Below, piece after piece: positions 27,871 through 35,836 of a DNA stretch of 64,000 bases (the stretch's first letter is position 1; each line of letters begins with the position of its first letter). The translations under genes were made by a program, and so were the position numbers. The notes under the pieces are model-generated. The model searched no databases and was not told the DNA's origin. It was given only the letters and a program-made list of their open reading frames with translations. Location: NCBI GenBank assembly GCA_903882805.1, contig CAIRYK010000084.1, forward strand, positions 50,196 to 114,195, written 5' to 3'. Source of the stretch: an uncultured Bacteroidota bacterium. GTDB lineage: Bacteria > Bacteroidota > Bacteroidia > Chitinophagales > Chitinophagaceae.

Positions 27871-28536
27871 CTAATAAGATGCTCTGAAAGGATTGTTTTG
27901 CCGGCGGAAGTCGCCGCGTTTCCACGCTTCGAAAAACTGCCCCCAGGCTATGGGGTTCAGTATGTTCATAGGTTGCTGCTGGCCGTAGTAAACTGCGGCT
28001 CTTGCTTGTTCCTGTTGCAGCCTTGCCTGCGCCTCTCTGCCATCGCGGGGCAGCGTGTACGACAGCGCCCTGAGTACATAAGCATTGGTGTTACGGCGCG
28101 CCAGTTCGTATTGGTCGTTTGGTATATGCCAGTTTTCGAAGGCGTAATTAAACTCTTCTTTCGATGGCAGCGGCTTAATAATTGTTTCGGGCAAGTAGAA
28201 GGTGTCTTGCACCATAAGCTGCACCATAGAGTAAAGATTGCCGGGCAGGTCTTTAGCAATTACGTATTGCTTGGGACGGTAACCGATACACGAAAATTCG
28301 AGGGTATCGCCCTTGTAGCAAACTATGGAGAATACGCCCATGTAGCCCGATTCTACCCCCCTGTTTTTGTTGCGTACCAGTACCGTTACATCGGGCACGG
28401 CGCGCAGGCTGTCGGCGGTCATGGTTACTCCGTCTATCTGTATTATGTTGTCGAAGCCCACCTGTGCATTAGCAGTAAGGCCAAAGCAAAGCAGGCAAAC
28501 AAAAATAAACCGGTAAGTAAACCACTTCAACCCCAT
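27871..28536 (-). CDS. Exported CarboxypepD_reg-like protein
   Basis: 221 residues with a signal peptide (about 1-24, ending LTANAQ). Residues 35-100 form a carboxypeptidase regulatory-like (CarboxypepD_reg) beta sandwich: TMTADSLRAVPDVTVLVRNKNRG, MGVFSIVCYKGDTLEFSCIGY. This is the domain found at the N terminus of SusC-type receptors, but no barrel follows. The rest is helical and polar with FNYAFENWHIPNDQYELARRN. Envelope protein of unknown role. Confidence 0.75.
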   Translation of the reverse strand: MGLKWFTYRFIFVCLLCFGLTANAQVGFDNIIQIDGVTMTADSLRAVPDVTVLVRNKNRGVESGYMGVFSIVCYKGDTLEFSCIGYRPKQYVIAKDLPGNLYSMVQLMVQDTFYLPETIIKPLPSKEEFNYAFENWHIPNDQYELARRNTNAYVLRALSYTLPRDGREAQARLQQEQARAAVYYGQQQPMNILNPIAWGQFFEAWKRGDFRRQNNPFRASY

Positions 28537-28696
28537 ACGTTATGTAAAGTTACATTGTTTTGCGCTACCCGGTATATGGTTTTATGTTATGCAGTAGTGG
28601 TGTGTATGTTGCTGCCGGCTGGCAGCGCAGGGTCACTTCTGATAACTAATTTTAAATTACTACCGTCGCGCTATTACAAAGTAAAAGCCTTTACCT

Positions 28697-28704
28697 TACT
28701 TTTG
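28697..28704 (+). promoter_or_regulatory. Possible -7 element before mrp
   Basis: TACTTTTG fits TAnnTTTG and lies 33 bases before the ATG of the Mrp gene. A -33 element is not convincing. Confidence 0.35.
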
Positions 28705-28737
28705 CCGGGTACTAAGGGTACTTTAACATAGGTTTAT

Positions 28738-29835
28738 ATGATAACTAAAGAAGCCGTAATAGAAGCTTTAAGTCAGGTGCAGGAGCCCGATCTGGGTAAG
28801 GATCTGGTGACCCTGAACATGGTAAAGGATATAGCAATAGATGGTAAAAACGTATCTTTTACCGTTGTGCTTACTACTCCCGCCTGCCCGCTGAAGGAGA
28901 TGATAGAAAAAGCGTGTGTGAATGCTATAAGGTTGCTGGTAGATAAAGAAGCTATAGTAACCGTAAACATGACCGCTAATGTGAACAGCAACAGAAAAGA
29001 CAACAAGTCTGTGCTGAACGGTGTGAAAAATATAATAATGGTGGCGTCGGGCAAGGGCGGCGTGGGTAAATCTACGGTTGCCGTAAACCTCGCTATTGGT
29101 CTGGCGCAGGAAGGCGCGTCGGTAGGGTTGCTGGATGCCGATATTTACGGTCCCTCTATTCCAATAATGCTGGGCATACGCGATGAGCGCCCCAAAATGA
29201 CCGAGATAAACGGCAAGGGAATGATAGTGCCGCTGGAGCGCTATGGCATAAAAGCAATATCTATAGGCGTGCTGATAGACGAGAAGCAACCGGTGATATG
29301 GCGTGGCCCAATGGCCAGCTCTGCACTGAAGCAGTTTATATCTGATGTGTATTGGCAAGACCTCGACTACCTGATAATAGACCTGCCGCCGGGCACCGGC
29401 GATGTGCACCTGACCATGGTGCAAACCGTGCCGGTAACAGGCGCCGTAATAGTGTCTACACCGCAGGCTGTAGCCGCTGCCGATGCCCGCAAAGCAATAA
29501 TGATGTTCCGCCAGCCGCAAATCAATGTACCAATATTGGGAATTGTTGAAAATATGGCTTATTTTACGCCGGAAGAGCTACCTGACAATAAATATTATAT
29601 CTTCGGGCGCGGCGGCGCAAGAAAAATGGCCGAACAGTTCGACCTGCCTTTCCTCGGAGAAATACCTATTGTGCAGAGCATACGCGAGGGCGGCGATAGC
29701 GGAGTACCTGCTGTGATAGATGATAAACCGGCAGCTAAAAACGCTTTTGTGGCGCTGGCAAAAACCATAGCTCAGAACATAGCAATAAGAAATGCCAACA
29801 TGGAACCTACCAAGGTGGTGCAAATGATGGAATAA
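28738..29835 (+). CDS. mrp: Mrp/NBP35-type Fe-S cluster carrier ATPase
   Basis: 365 residues. The N-terminal MIP18/DUF59 domain (about 1-80) includes SQVQEPDLGKDLVTLNMV and TTPACPLKEMIEKA with its conserved Cys50. The P-loop ATPase follows with ASGKGGVGKST (deviant Walker A at 105-113), GLLDADIYGPSIPIMLG, and IIDLPPGTGDVHLTMVQ. The family carries Fe-S clusters to apoproteins. The C-terminal CxxC found in many homologues is absent here: the matching stretch reads ENMAYFTPEELPDNKYYIFG without Cys. It probably shares a transcript with the FGE-like gene, 25 bases downstream. Confidence 0.94.
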   Translation: MITKEAVIEALSQVQEPDLGKDLVTLNMVKDIAIDGKNVSFTVVLTTPACPLKEMIEKACVNAIRLLVDKEAIVTVNMTANVNSNRKDNKSVLNGVKNIIMVASGKGGVGKSTVAVNLAIGLAQEGASVGLLDADIYGPSIPIMLGIRDERPKMTEINGKGMIVPLERYGIKAISIGVLIDEKQPVIWRGPMASSALKQFISDVYWQDLDYLIIDLPPGTGDVHLTMVQTVPVTGAVIVSTPQAVAAADARKAIMMFRQPQINVPILGIVENMAYFTPEELPDNKYYIFGRGGARKMAEQFDLPFLGEIPIVQSIREGGDSGVPAVIDDKPAAKNAFVALAKTIAQNIAIRNANMEPTKVVQMME

Positions 29836-29860
29836 TAAAAATAAAAAAACAGGATACAAT

Positions 29861-30706
29861 ATGAAATCTATTTTTTCCTCCGTATTGATGTTGTTGCTGA
29901 TGCAACCCGCAATGGCGCAAAGAAAAATCAATAAACTGAGCGATGCGCCCCTGCATATGAATATGGTATTGGTACAGGGAGGGAATTTTGATCTGGGCGC
30001 CGACGATGAGGCTTTGGACAGAAGGCCCGCGCATACCGTGACGCTGAAAGACTACTACATGGCGGCCTACGAAGTGACGCAGGAGCAATGGAAAACAGTT
30101 ATGGGTAGCAATCCATCCACGTTTTTGTGCGATGAATGCCCGGTGAATAATGTTACCTACAACGATGTCATAGCGTTTATAGAAAAGCTGAACACCACCA
30201 CAGGCAAACACTACCGTCTGCCCACAGAAGCAGAATGGGAATATGCAGCCCGCGGCGGCGTGCAGGAGCGCATGGTGAAGCGCGCTGAATATACAGCCCG
30301 CGGCGGTGTGAACGAACTGTTTGTAGACGCCGACAGCAAGCGCGTGCCTATAAAATACATGACCGGCAAGCGCTATGCAGGTCAGCGTTTGCCAGGCGAA
30401 GTAGCTTGGTTTACCCGCAACTCTGAAGATCATGTGCATCCCATAGGCCGTAAAAGAGCCAACGAATTGGGACTATATGATATGAGCGGCAACGTAGAAG
30501 AGTGGGTAGCCGACTTTTATGCCCGCAACTACGGCAGCAAGAACGACGTAACCAACCCCACCGGCCCTACAGGCGGCAACTCGCATGTGGTGCGCGGGGG
30601 AGGATGGGCAAACAATGCCGACGAAGTAACCGTAACCCGCAGAGCAGCTTATGTACCCACTACAAAATCGAGCTCACTCGGTTTCAGGCTGGCACTGGAT
30701 AAATAA
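29861..30706 (+). CDS. Formylglycine-generating-enzyme-like (SUMF1) exported protein
   Basis: 281 residues with a signal peptide (MKSIFSSVLMLLLMQPAMAQ). The FGE-sulfatase fold is clear: MVLVQGGNFDLGADDE, YYMAAYEVTQEQWKTVMG, YRLPTEAEWEYAARGG, GLYDMSGNVEEWVADFY, HVVRGGGWANN and the last SLGFRLALDK. The catalytic Cys pair of true FGE is not in the C-terminal RRAAYVPTTKSSSLGF stretch, so it is probably a binding or structural member, as GldK/GldJ are in gliding bacteria. An internal near-duplication EYAARGGVQE and EYTARGGVNE is noticeable. A terminator follows. Confidence 0.88.
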   Translation: MKSIFSSVLMLLLMQPAMAQRKINKLSDAPLHMNMVLVQGGNFDLGADDEALDRRPAHTVTLKDYYMAAYEVTQEQWKTVMGSNPSTFLCDECPVNNVTYNDVIAFIEKLNTTTGKHYRLPTEAEWEYAARGGVQERMVKRAEYTARGGVNELFVDADSKRVPIKYMTGKRYAGQRLPGEVAWFTRNSEDHVHPIGRKRANELGLYDMSGNVEEWVADFYARNYGSKNDVTNPTGPTGGNSHVVRGGGWANNADEVTVTRRAAYVPTTKSSSLGFRLALDK

Positions 30707-30731
30707 TGAGGTAGTATAGATATTGAATTTT

Positions 30732-30767
30732 AAAAAGCCATTTCTTCGGGAGTGGCTTTTGGTTTTT
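30732..30767 (+). terminator. Terminator after the FGE-like gene
   Basis: AAAAGCCA at 30733-30740 pairs with TGGCTTTT at 30753-30760 around a 12-base loop, followed by GGTTTTT. It closes the mrp transcript. Confidence 0.8.
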
Positions 30768-30871
30768 GAGGGAGTGGAAACATCTTTACGCAACGCGCGC
30801 CGAGTGTTTATAGGCTACCAAGTACAAACAAGTACCCGGATAATCTAAGTCTTCGGAGCAAGGTCGCACGG

Positions 30872-31346
30872 AACCATAGCATTGCCACACAACCGATGCT
30901 GTAGGCATCGAATGTGTGTAGCAACCCGAATACGCCGAGCCGATGCCGTAGGTATCGCATGTTTGTATGACCAAGGTGTATCTCTTTTAGGGTTAGTACA
31001 TGCGATGCCTACAGCATCGGGTGATTTTTTACAGAGCGGTTTTCTATAAATATGCGATGCCTACAGCATCGGTGTATGGACCAAGTTGCAGCGAGCGCCC
31101 CCATTACCTTCTTAGGTAGCAGGAAAAAATAATTTAAGGTAGAGGCAATAGTTGTTGTTATTTTCCCGATGCTGTAGGCATCGAATGTGTATAGATACCC
31201 GAATACGCCGAGCCGATGCCGTAGGTATCGCATGTTTGTATACCATGATGTATCTCTTTTAGGTTAGTACATTCGATGCCTACAGCATCGGATTATTGCA
31301 TATAGTGATTTGCTATAAATATGCGATGCCTACAGCATCGGTTTAT
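30872..31346. repeat. REP-like repeat block 1 (two units of palindromic cores)
   Basis: Four cores per unit. Unit 1: core A at 30893-30914, B at 30940-30961, inverted C at 30999-31020, inverted D at 31052-31072. Unit 2: A 31166-31187, B 31213-31234, C 31270-31291, D 31321-31341. Core A reads CCGATGCTGTAGGCATCG; C is its exact reverse complement; each core itself folds as CGATGC, five-base loop, GCATCG. Between cores the text is conserved too (GTGTATCTCTTTTAGG, TTGCTATAAATATG-like). No cas genes and no regular spacing, so not a CRISPR. It looks like a REP/BIME-type element. Confidence 0.85.
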
Positions 31347-31604
31347 GTAACCACTAATGGCAAGTGACAGCATCTCCTTTACCACCTTACGTTGCAAACA
31401 GGCAATAATGTAATGGTTGAAAAAATATTGGCTGATTTTATTGTAATGAGTTGGGGGGCATTTATTCCCCATTCCTGTCTGAAGGCCAAACCCTGTTTCG
31501 TCTCGAGTCTGAAGGCTAAGGACTAAGCGATAATTACATTGCAGGCGCTGAATTTCGGTCATTACGCATCAGAATATTCTTACCTTTGGGTTAAACAATA
31601 TCAC
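31347..31604. other. Spacer between repeat block 1 and antitoxin gene
   Basis: 258 bases. The start echoes the inter-unit linker (CCACCTTACGTTGCAAACAGGC, seen again in diverged form near 32315-32340). TGTCTGAAGGCCAAA and GAGTCTGAAGGCTAA near 31480-31520 are a short internal near-repeat. No gene recognised. Confidence 0.5.
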
Positions 31605-31817
31605 ATGCAACTGACAATAAACGTACCAGACGACAGGATAGCTTTTTTTATTGAGCTTGCTGAATCGCTTGGCTTTAAAGTTGAAAATGAGATAGATCAC
31701 ACCTATCCAAGTCAAGAGCAAATAGATGCGGCGATGATAGAGCATAAAAAAATACAGGAAGACCCATCGTACTGTTTGGATTGGGAAGAGGCTCGAAAAA
31801 CCTTGAAATTTGCCTAA
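31605..31817 (+). CDS. Antitoxin-like protein of a RelE/ParE module
   Basis: 70 residues from the ATG at 31605 (MQLTINVPDDRIAFFIELAE); an upstream in-frame extension from 31539 is not believable. The beta-alpha opening and the charged C-terminal part (EQIDAAMIEHKKIQEDPSYCLDWEEARKTLKF) are typical for Bacteroidota antitoxins paired with ParE toxins. Its TAA overlaps the ATG of the toxin by one base (TAATG). The module sits between two large direct repeat blocks. Confidence 0.75.
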   Translation: MQLTINVPDDRIAFFIELAESLGFKVENEIDHTYPSQEQIDAAMIEHKKIQEDPSYCLDWEEARKTLKFA

Positions 31818-32093
31818 TGCTATTGAAGCTAAAAATCACACCTACTGCACTACTTGATTTGCAAGATGGCATAATCTACTACGATACCCAACAAAAAGGC
31901 TTGGGTCGAAAATTCGAAAGTTCGGTAAATACAACGCTCAAAAAAAATCAAAGAGTATCCTTACGCTGCTTCTTTGTCAAATGAAATTGTGCGTTACAAA
32001 GCCATCAAAAACTATCCATACATTATTCTTTACGAGGTCAACTCAGCTATTAATGTCCTCCGAATTGTATCTACACACCGACATATAGGGTAA
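31817..32093 (+). pseudogene. RelE/ParE-family toxin, broken by +1 A in an A8 run
   Basis: From the ATG at 31817 the frame gives LKLKITPTALLDLQDGIIYY and GLGRKFESSVNTTLKK, the first half of a ParE/RelE toxin. It leaves frame at the A8 run (31940-31947) and stops at 31984. With seven A the protein continues IKEYPYAASLSNEIVRYKAI, NYPYIILYEV and INVLRIVSTHRH to a TAA at 32091-32093, about 91 residues with the complete RelE/ParE C terminus. These toxins act on gyrase or ribosome-bound mRNA. As it stands, the toxin is inactive; a homopolymer error, phase variation or true decay are all possible. Confidence 0.8.
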
Positions 32094-32141
32094 TACTTGT
32101 AATAAAATACAAATGATGGTTACAAAGCTATTTTGCACAGA

Positions 32142-32173
32142 CTAAAGTCAAAGCAGACCTGTCTTGACTTTAG
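32142..32173. other. Inverted repeat (10-bp stem)
   Basis: CTAAAGTCAA at 32142-32151 is the reverse complement of TTGACTTTAG at 32164-32173, with a 12-base loop. It lies 48 bases behind the toxin and could act as its terminator, though no T run follows. Confidence 0.5.
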
Positions 32174-32219
32174 GGCGTATTAGCGAACGATGCTTGAAAT
32201 TCCGGTACCGCCCAGATGA

Positions 32220-32239
32220 CCTTAGTCTTCGGACTAAGG
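32220..32239. other. Perfect hairpin with TTCG tetraloop
   Basis: CCTTAGTC, TTCG, GACTAAGG: an 8-bp stem with a UUCG-type loop, very stable in RNA. The flanking text TCTTCGGA...AAGGT.GC.CGGAA recurs in diverged form at 30847-30873, left of repeat block 1, so it belongs to the repeat family. Confidence 0.7.
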
Positions 32240-32360
32240 TTGCCCGGAAATCGGTGTTCAGACCGAAGCGTGCGGATAAAAGAGTATACTAATCTACAAA
32301 ATTCCCTTCATTGACTTACTTTGCAAGCAGGAAATAATTTAGGCGCATTCTGATAGGTGA

Positions 32361-32790
32361 ACCATAGTTGTTACTACATAACCGATGCTGTAGGCATCGA
32401 ATGTGTATAGCAACCCGAGCAGGCCGAACCGATGCCGTAGGTATCGCATATATGTGTATAACCATGGTGTATCTCTTTTAAGGTTAGTACATTCGATGCC
32501 TACAGCATCGGTTAATTGTCGGAGATTTGCTATAAATATGCGATGCCTACGGCATCGGTGGATAGACCAAGTTGCAGCGAGCGCCCACATTACCGTCTTA
32601 CGTAGCAGGGAAAAATAATTTAAGGTAGAGGCAATAGTTATTGCCGCATTCCCGATGCTGTAGGCATCGAATGTTTATAGCAAGCCGAGTAGGCCGAGCC
32701 GATGCCGTAGGTATCGCATGTTAAATGTATAATCATGGTGTATCTCTTTCAAGGTTAGTGCCTTCGATGCCTATGGCATCGGTGTATGTA
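32361..32790. repeat. REP-like repeat block 2
   Basis: Same architecture as block 1. Unit 3: A 32382-32403, B 32429-32450, C 32490-32511, D 32538-32558. Unit 4: A 32652-32673, B 32699-32720, C 32762-32782, no D. The linker between units (GACCAAGTTGCAGCGAGCGC, then AATTTAAGGTAGAGGCAATA) is nearly identical to that of block 1. Blocks 1 and 2 are in the same orientation and flank the toxin-antitoxin pair. Confidence 0.85.
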
Positions 32791-32829
32791 TGAATACCTA
32801 ATTGCTTTGCGGTATCCCCCAAAAACAAC

Positions 32830-32851
32830 AAAAGCCCCAAAAAGGGCTTTT
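32830..32851 (-). terminator. Terminator after the ABC-F gene
   Basis: AAAAGCCC pairs with GGGCTTTT around CAAAAA; on the minus strand it is followed by GTTGTTTTTGGG. It sits about 24 bases past the ABC-F stop and looks bidirectional. Confidence 0.75.
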
Positions 32852-32874
32852 GTCATAATAATCAGTTGTTATCC

Positions 32875-34788
32875 TCACGATATATACTCGCTCAGCTCCA
32901 GCCAGCGGAGTTCTTTTTCTTCCAGTTGCTGGGTTATGGCCATTATGCGGTTGCTTAGTTGTTGTATGCTGTCGTAGTTTTGATTGGGGTCCATCATTTT
33001 TTCGGTGATGGTGGTTTTCTCTGCTTCCAGGCGGGCTATGTCTTTTTCCAGTCCGTCGTATTCGCGCTTGTCTTTGAACGAGAATTTTTTCTTGTCGGGC
33101 GCGGCAACAGGGGCTGCTGCTACAGGGGTAGCGGTTGCTTTTGGAGCCGGGGTGGCTTCTGCCTTTTGGGGCGCGTTTTTCATTTTTTCTTTGGCGCGCT
33201 CCTCTATGCGGTAGTTGCTGTAGTTGCCGGGGTAGTCGCGCACCACACCATCGCCCTCAAACACAAACAGGTGGTCTACCAGTCGGTCCATAAAGTAGCG
33301 GTCGTGCGACACTATAAGCAGGCAACCCGGAAAATCGCTCAGGAAGTTTTCCAATACCGATAGGGTAGGCAGGTCCAGGTCGTTGGTCGGTTCATCCAGT
33401 ATCAGAAAGTTGGGGTTGGTAAACAGTACTGCAAGTAGTTGCAGGCGTTTTTTCTCGCCCCCGCTCAGTTTAGACAGGTAAGTATATTGCTGCTCTGGCG
33501 GAAACAAAAACATGGTAAGAAACTGCGAGGCAGTAAGCGTAGACCCATCGGCCAGCGGAAAGTTCTCAGCAATGTTTTTCACAAACTCTATCAGGCGCAT
33601 GTCTTCTTTTATCACCAGCCCCTGCTGCGAAAAATTGCCAAAAATTACCGTATCGCCTATGTTTATTTTGCCGCTATCCTGTGGTTCTATACCCTGAAGC
33701 ATGTGGAGAAAGGTAGATTTACCAGCTCCATTTTCACCTATAATACCCACTCTTTCGCCTTTCTTAAATGTATAGTCAAAGCCCTTGAGTATTACCTTAT
33801 CGCCATAGCTTTTATACACCTTTTTCAGTTCGGCTATTTTACCGCCCAGGCGGCTCATTTTCATTTGCAGCTCTACCTGGCTGTCTACTACCTTTTGTTT
33901 GGCTTTAGTTTCTATTTCATAAAAATTGTCCTGCCTGCTTTTCGATTTCGTAGTGCGGGCGCGGGGTTGCTTGCGCATCCATTCCAGCTCTTTTCTAAAC
34001 TGGTTTTTGGCTTTATCTATATTGGCCAGTGTATTTTCTATACGGGCAGCTTTCTTTTCCAGATAGGTCTGGTAGTCGCCCTCATAGGTAAACAGTTTTT
34101 CTTCGTCCAGCTCCCATATCTCGTCGCACACATCTTCCAGAAAGTAGCGGTCGTGGGTTACCATCAGCAGCGTTACCTTTTGCTGATTCAGGTAGTTTTC
34201 CAGCCATTCTACCATGGTTACATCCAGGTGGTTGGTAGGTTCATCCATTATCAGCAGCACATGCTTGTGTTCAAACCCTATATCTATAAGGGTTTGTGCC
34301 AGCGCTACGCGCTTGCGCTGCCCGCCCGATAGGGTTTTTATTTTCTGGTCCAGAAAATCTATGTTCAGCTTGCTCAGTATCTGGTGCACCTTGGCTTCAA
34401 AGTCCCATGCGCCCAGTTCGTCCAGCCGGGCCAGCGCTGCGCTCAGGGCTTCGTGGTCTTTGCTGCCGTCTATCAGTACTTTTTCGTAGTTGCGCAGGGC
34501 CTCTGCCACAGGGTGGCGCAGGTGAAATATATTATCGAGCGCCGAGAGTTCTTCGGCAAACTGCGGTTCTTGCTCAAACAGGGCTACCGTTACATCTTTA
34601 TGTATCCATACCGTGCCATCGTCTACGGTGTCTTTGCCTGCCAGTATTTTCAGCAGCGTACTTTTGCCGCTGCCATTGCGGGCTATCAGGGCTATTTTGT
34701 CGCCTTCGCTGATGTGAAATGTAATATTGGTAAACAGTGGTTTTATTCCGTACGACTTACTGATACGGTCGGCTGATACATAATGCAT
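32875..34788 (-). CDS. ABC-F family ATPase
   Basis: 637 residues, no transmembrane segment. Two ATP-binding cassettes: the first with ARNGSGKSTLLKIL (Walker A, about 36-49) and LSGGQRKRVALAQTL; the second with GENGAGKSTFLHML and LSGGEKKRLQLLAVL, each followed by a LLIMDEPTNHLD or LILDEPTNDLD Walker B. Between them is the ABC-F linker, Lys/Arg-rich (KQPRARTTKSKSRQ). A Pro/Ala-rich spacer and a C-terminal coiled coil (YDGLEKDIARLEAEKTTITE) resemble Uup. ABC-F proteins act on ribosomes, easing stalls or protecting against antibiotics; Uup has also been linked to DNA branch handling. Confidence 0.95.
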   Translation of the reverse strand: MHYVSADRISKSYGIKPLFTNITFHISEGDKIALIARNGSGKSTLLKILAGKDTVDDGTVWIHKDVTVALFEQEPQFAEELSALDNIFHLRHPVAEALRNYEKVLIDGSKDHEALSAALARLDELGAWDFEAKVHQILSKLNIDFLDQKIKTLSGGQRKRVALAQTLIDIGFEHKHVLLIMDEPTNHLDVTMVEWLENYLNQQKVTLLMVTHDRYFLEDVCDEIWELDEEKLFTYEGDYQTYLEKKAARIENTLANIDKAKNQFRKELEWMRKQPRARTTKSKSRQDNFYEIETKAKQKVVDSQVELQMKMSRLGGKIAELKKVYKSYGDKVILKGFDYTFKKGERVGIIGENGAGKSTFLHMLQGIEPQDSGKINIGDTVIFGNFSQQGLVIKEDMRLIEFVKNIAENFPLADGSTLTASQFLTMFLFPPEQQYTYLSKLSGGEKKRLQLLAVLFTNPNFLILDEPTNDLDLPTLSVLENFLSDFPGCLLIVSHDRYFMDRLVDHLFVFEGDGVVRDYPGNYSNYRIEERAKEKMKNAPQKAEATPAPKATATPVAAAPVAAPDKKKFSFKDKREYDGLEKDIARLEAEKTTITEKMMDPNQNYDSIQQLSNRIMAITQQLEEKELRWLELSEYIS

Positions 34789-35063
34789 AAGAACTGCAAA
34801 GATAATCCTTATACATCATAGCGCGCGGCCATTTATGTGCGGTATGTGGACGCTTTGCTGGTGCAGGCATTATTTACGCCCCATTACCCGCATACTACCT
34901 GCCCGTCTAGGAGCAATAGTCTACTCTATTTATACCGCTTAACATTAATGAGCATTGCATACTAACTGACCTATTTGCCCAAGATAAAATTGATTCCCCA
35001 CACAAAAAAAACCACTACCCCATCCCCTAATTCCCTTAAATTGCCGGTTTAAACAAAACAGTA

Positions 35064-35789
35064 ATGCAAATTATTAAAAGGGGCTTAGTTACAACAGTGT
35101 TTTTGTGCGCTGCCTGGGCGGCGCAGGCGCAATCGGCGGCCGATGTGGTGCAGAAGCACATAAACGCTATAGGCGGGCTAAAAAACTGGGAGAAAGTATC
35201 TACCCTGAAAATGACCGGCAGTATGAGCATACAGGGCGCAGAAATACTGTTTACCCAAACGCAGGTGCAGGGCAAGGGTTTGCGGGTAGATATCAGCGCG
35301 ATGGGTATGAAGGGCTATAGCATCCTAACCAACAAAGAAGGCTGGGTGTATATGCCATTTCAGCCGGGCATGGAGCAGGTAACGCCCCTGCCCGAAGATC
35401 AGGTAATGGGCTCGCAGGGGAAATTAAATATTAAAAATGCCTACCTCGCCGATACAGCAGCCATGGGCAAAGTAGAATACCTGGGCAAAGACACCGTAAA
35501 CAAAGCGGTGTGCCATAAGCTACAACTCACCGACCGATACCAGAATGTGCAAACAGCCTACATAGATGCCGCCAACTACTACCTGGTGCGCACGGTGGCA
35601 ACCATAAAAACTCCGGATGGCGATCAGGAAATGGCGGTAAACTACGGCAATTTTAAAAAACTACCGGAAGGCGTGGTAGTACCGCATACGGTATCGGGCA
35701 TGATGGGCGGCGATGTGGTGTACTCTAAAATAGAAATCAACAAGCCGATACCAGATACGGTGTTTGCGCCCGATGAAGTGAAAAAATAA
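35064..35789 (+). CDS. Exported LolA-like / outer-membrane lipoprotein-sorting-like protein
   Basis: 241 residues with a signal peptide (MQIIKRGLVTTVFLCAAWAAQAQ). The mature part has the LolA/LolB half-barrel pattern: AADVVQKHINAIGGLKNWEKVSTLKMTGSM-like opening, GYSILTNKEGWVYMPFQPG, KAVCHKLQLTD, AYIDAANYYLVRTVATI, and YGNFKKLPEGVVVPHTV. It may bind lipoproteins or other hydrophobic ligands in the periplasm. It ends 47 bases before the ECF sigma gene and could be co-transcribed with it. Confidence 0.8.
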   Translation: MQIIKRGLVTTVFLCAAWAAQAQSAADVVQKHINAIGGLKNWEKVSTLKMTGSMSIQGAEILFTQTQVQGKGLRVDISAMGMKGYSILTNKEGWVYMPFQPGMEQVTPLPEDQVMGSQGKLNIKNAYLADTAAMGKVEYLGKDTVNKAVCHKLQLTDRYQNVQTAYIDAANYYLVRTVATIKTPDGDQEMAVNYGNFKKLPEGVVVPHTVSGMMGGDVVYSKIEINKPIPDTVFAPDEVKK

Positions 35790-35836
35790 TTAATTTACCA
35801 CTACTATTTGCGCTACAGGCGCTCAAGACAACGACA

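Noticed and set aside
28768..29520. 250-residue leftward frame
   Set aside because: Antisense of mrp; His/Tyr-rich artefact.
32403..32618. Small frames within the repeat block
   Set aside because: They follow the palindromic repeats and have no coding features.
30872..32790. CRISPR array
   Set aside because: Cores occur in both orientations, spacing is irregular and repeated itself, no cas genes; better explained as REP-like elements.
33439..34332. 297-residue rightward frame
   Set aside because: Antisense of the ABC-F gene; no domain.
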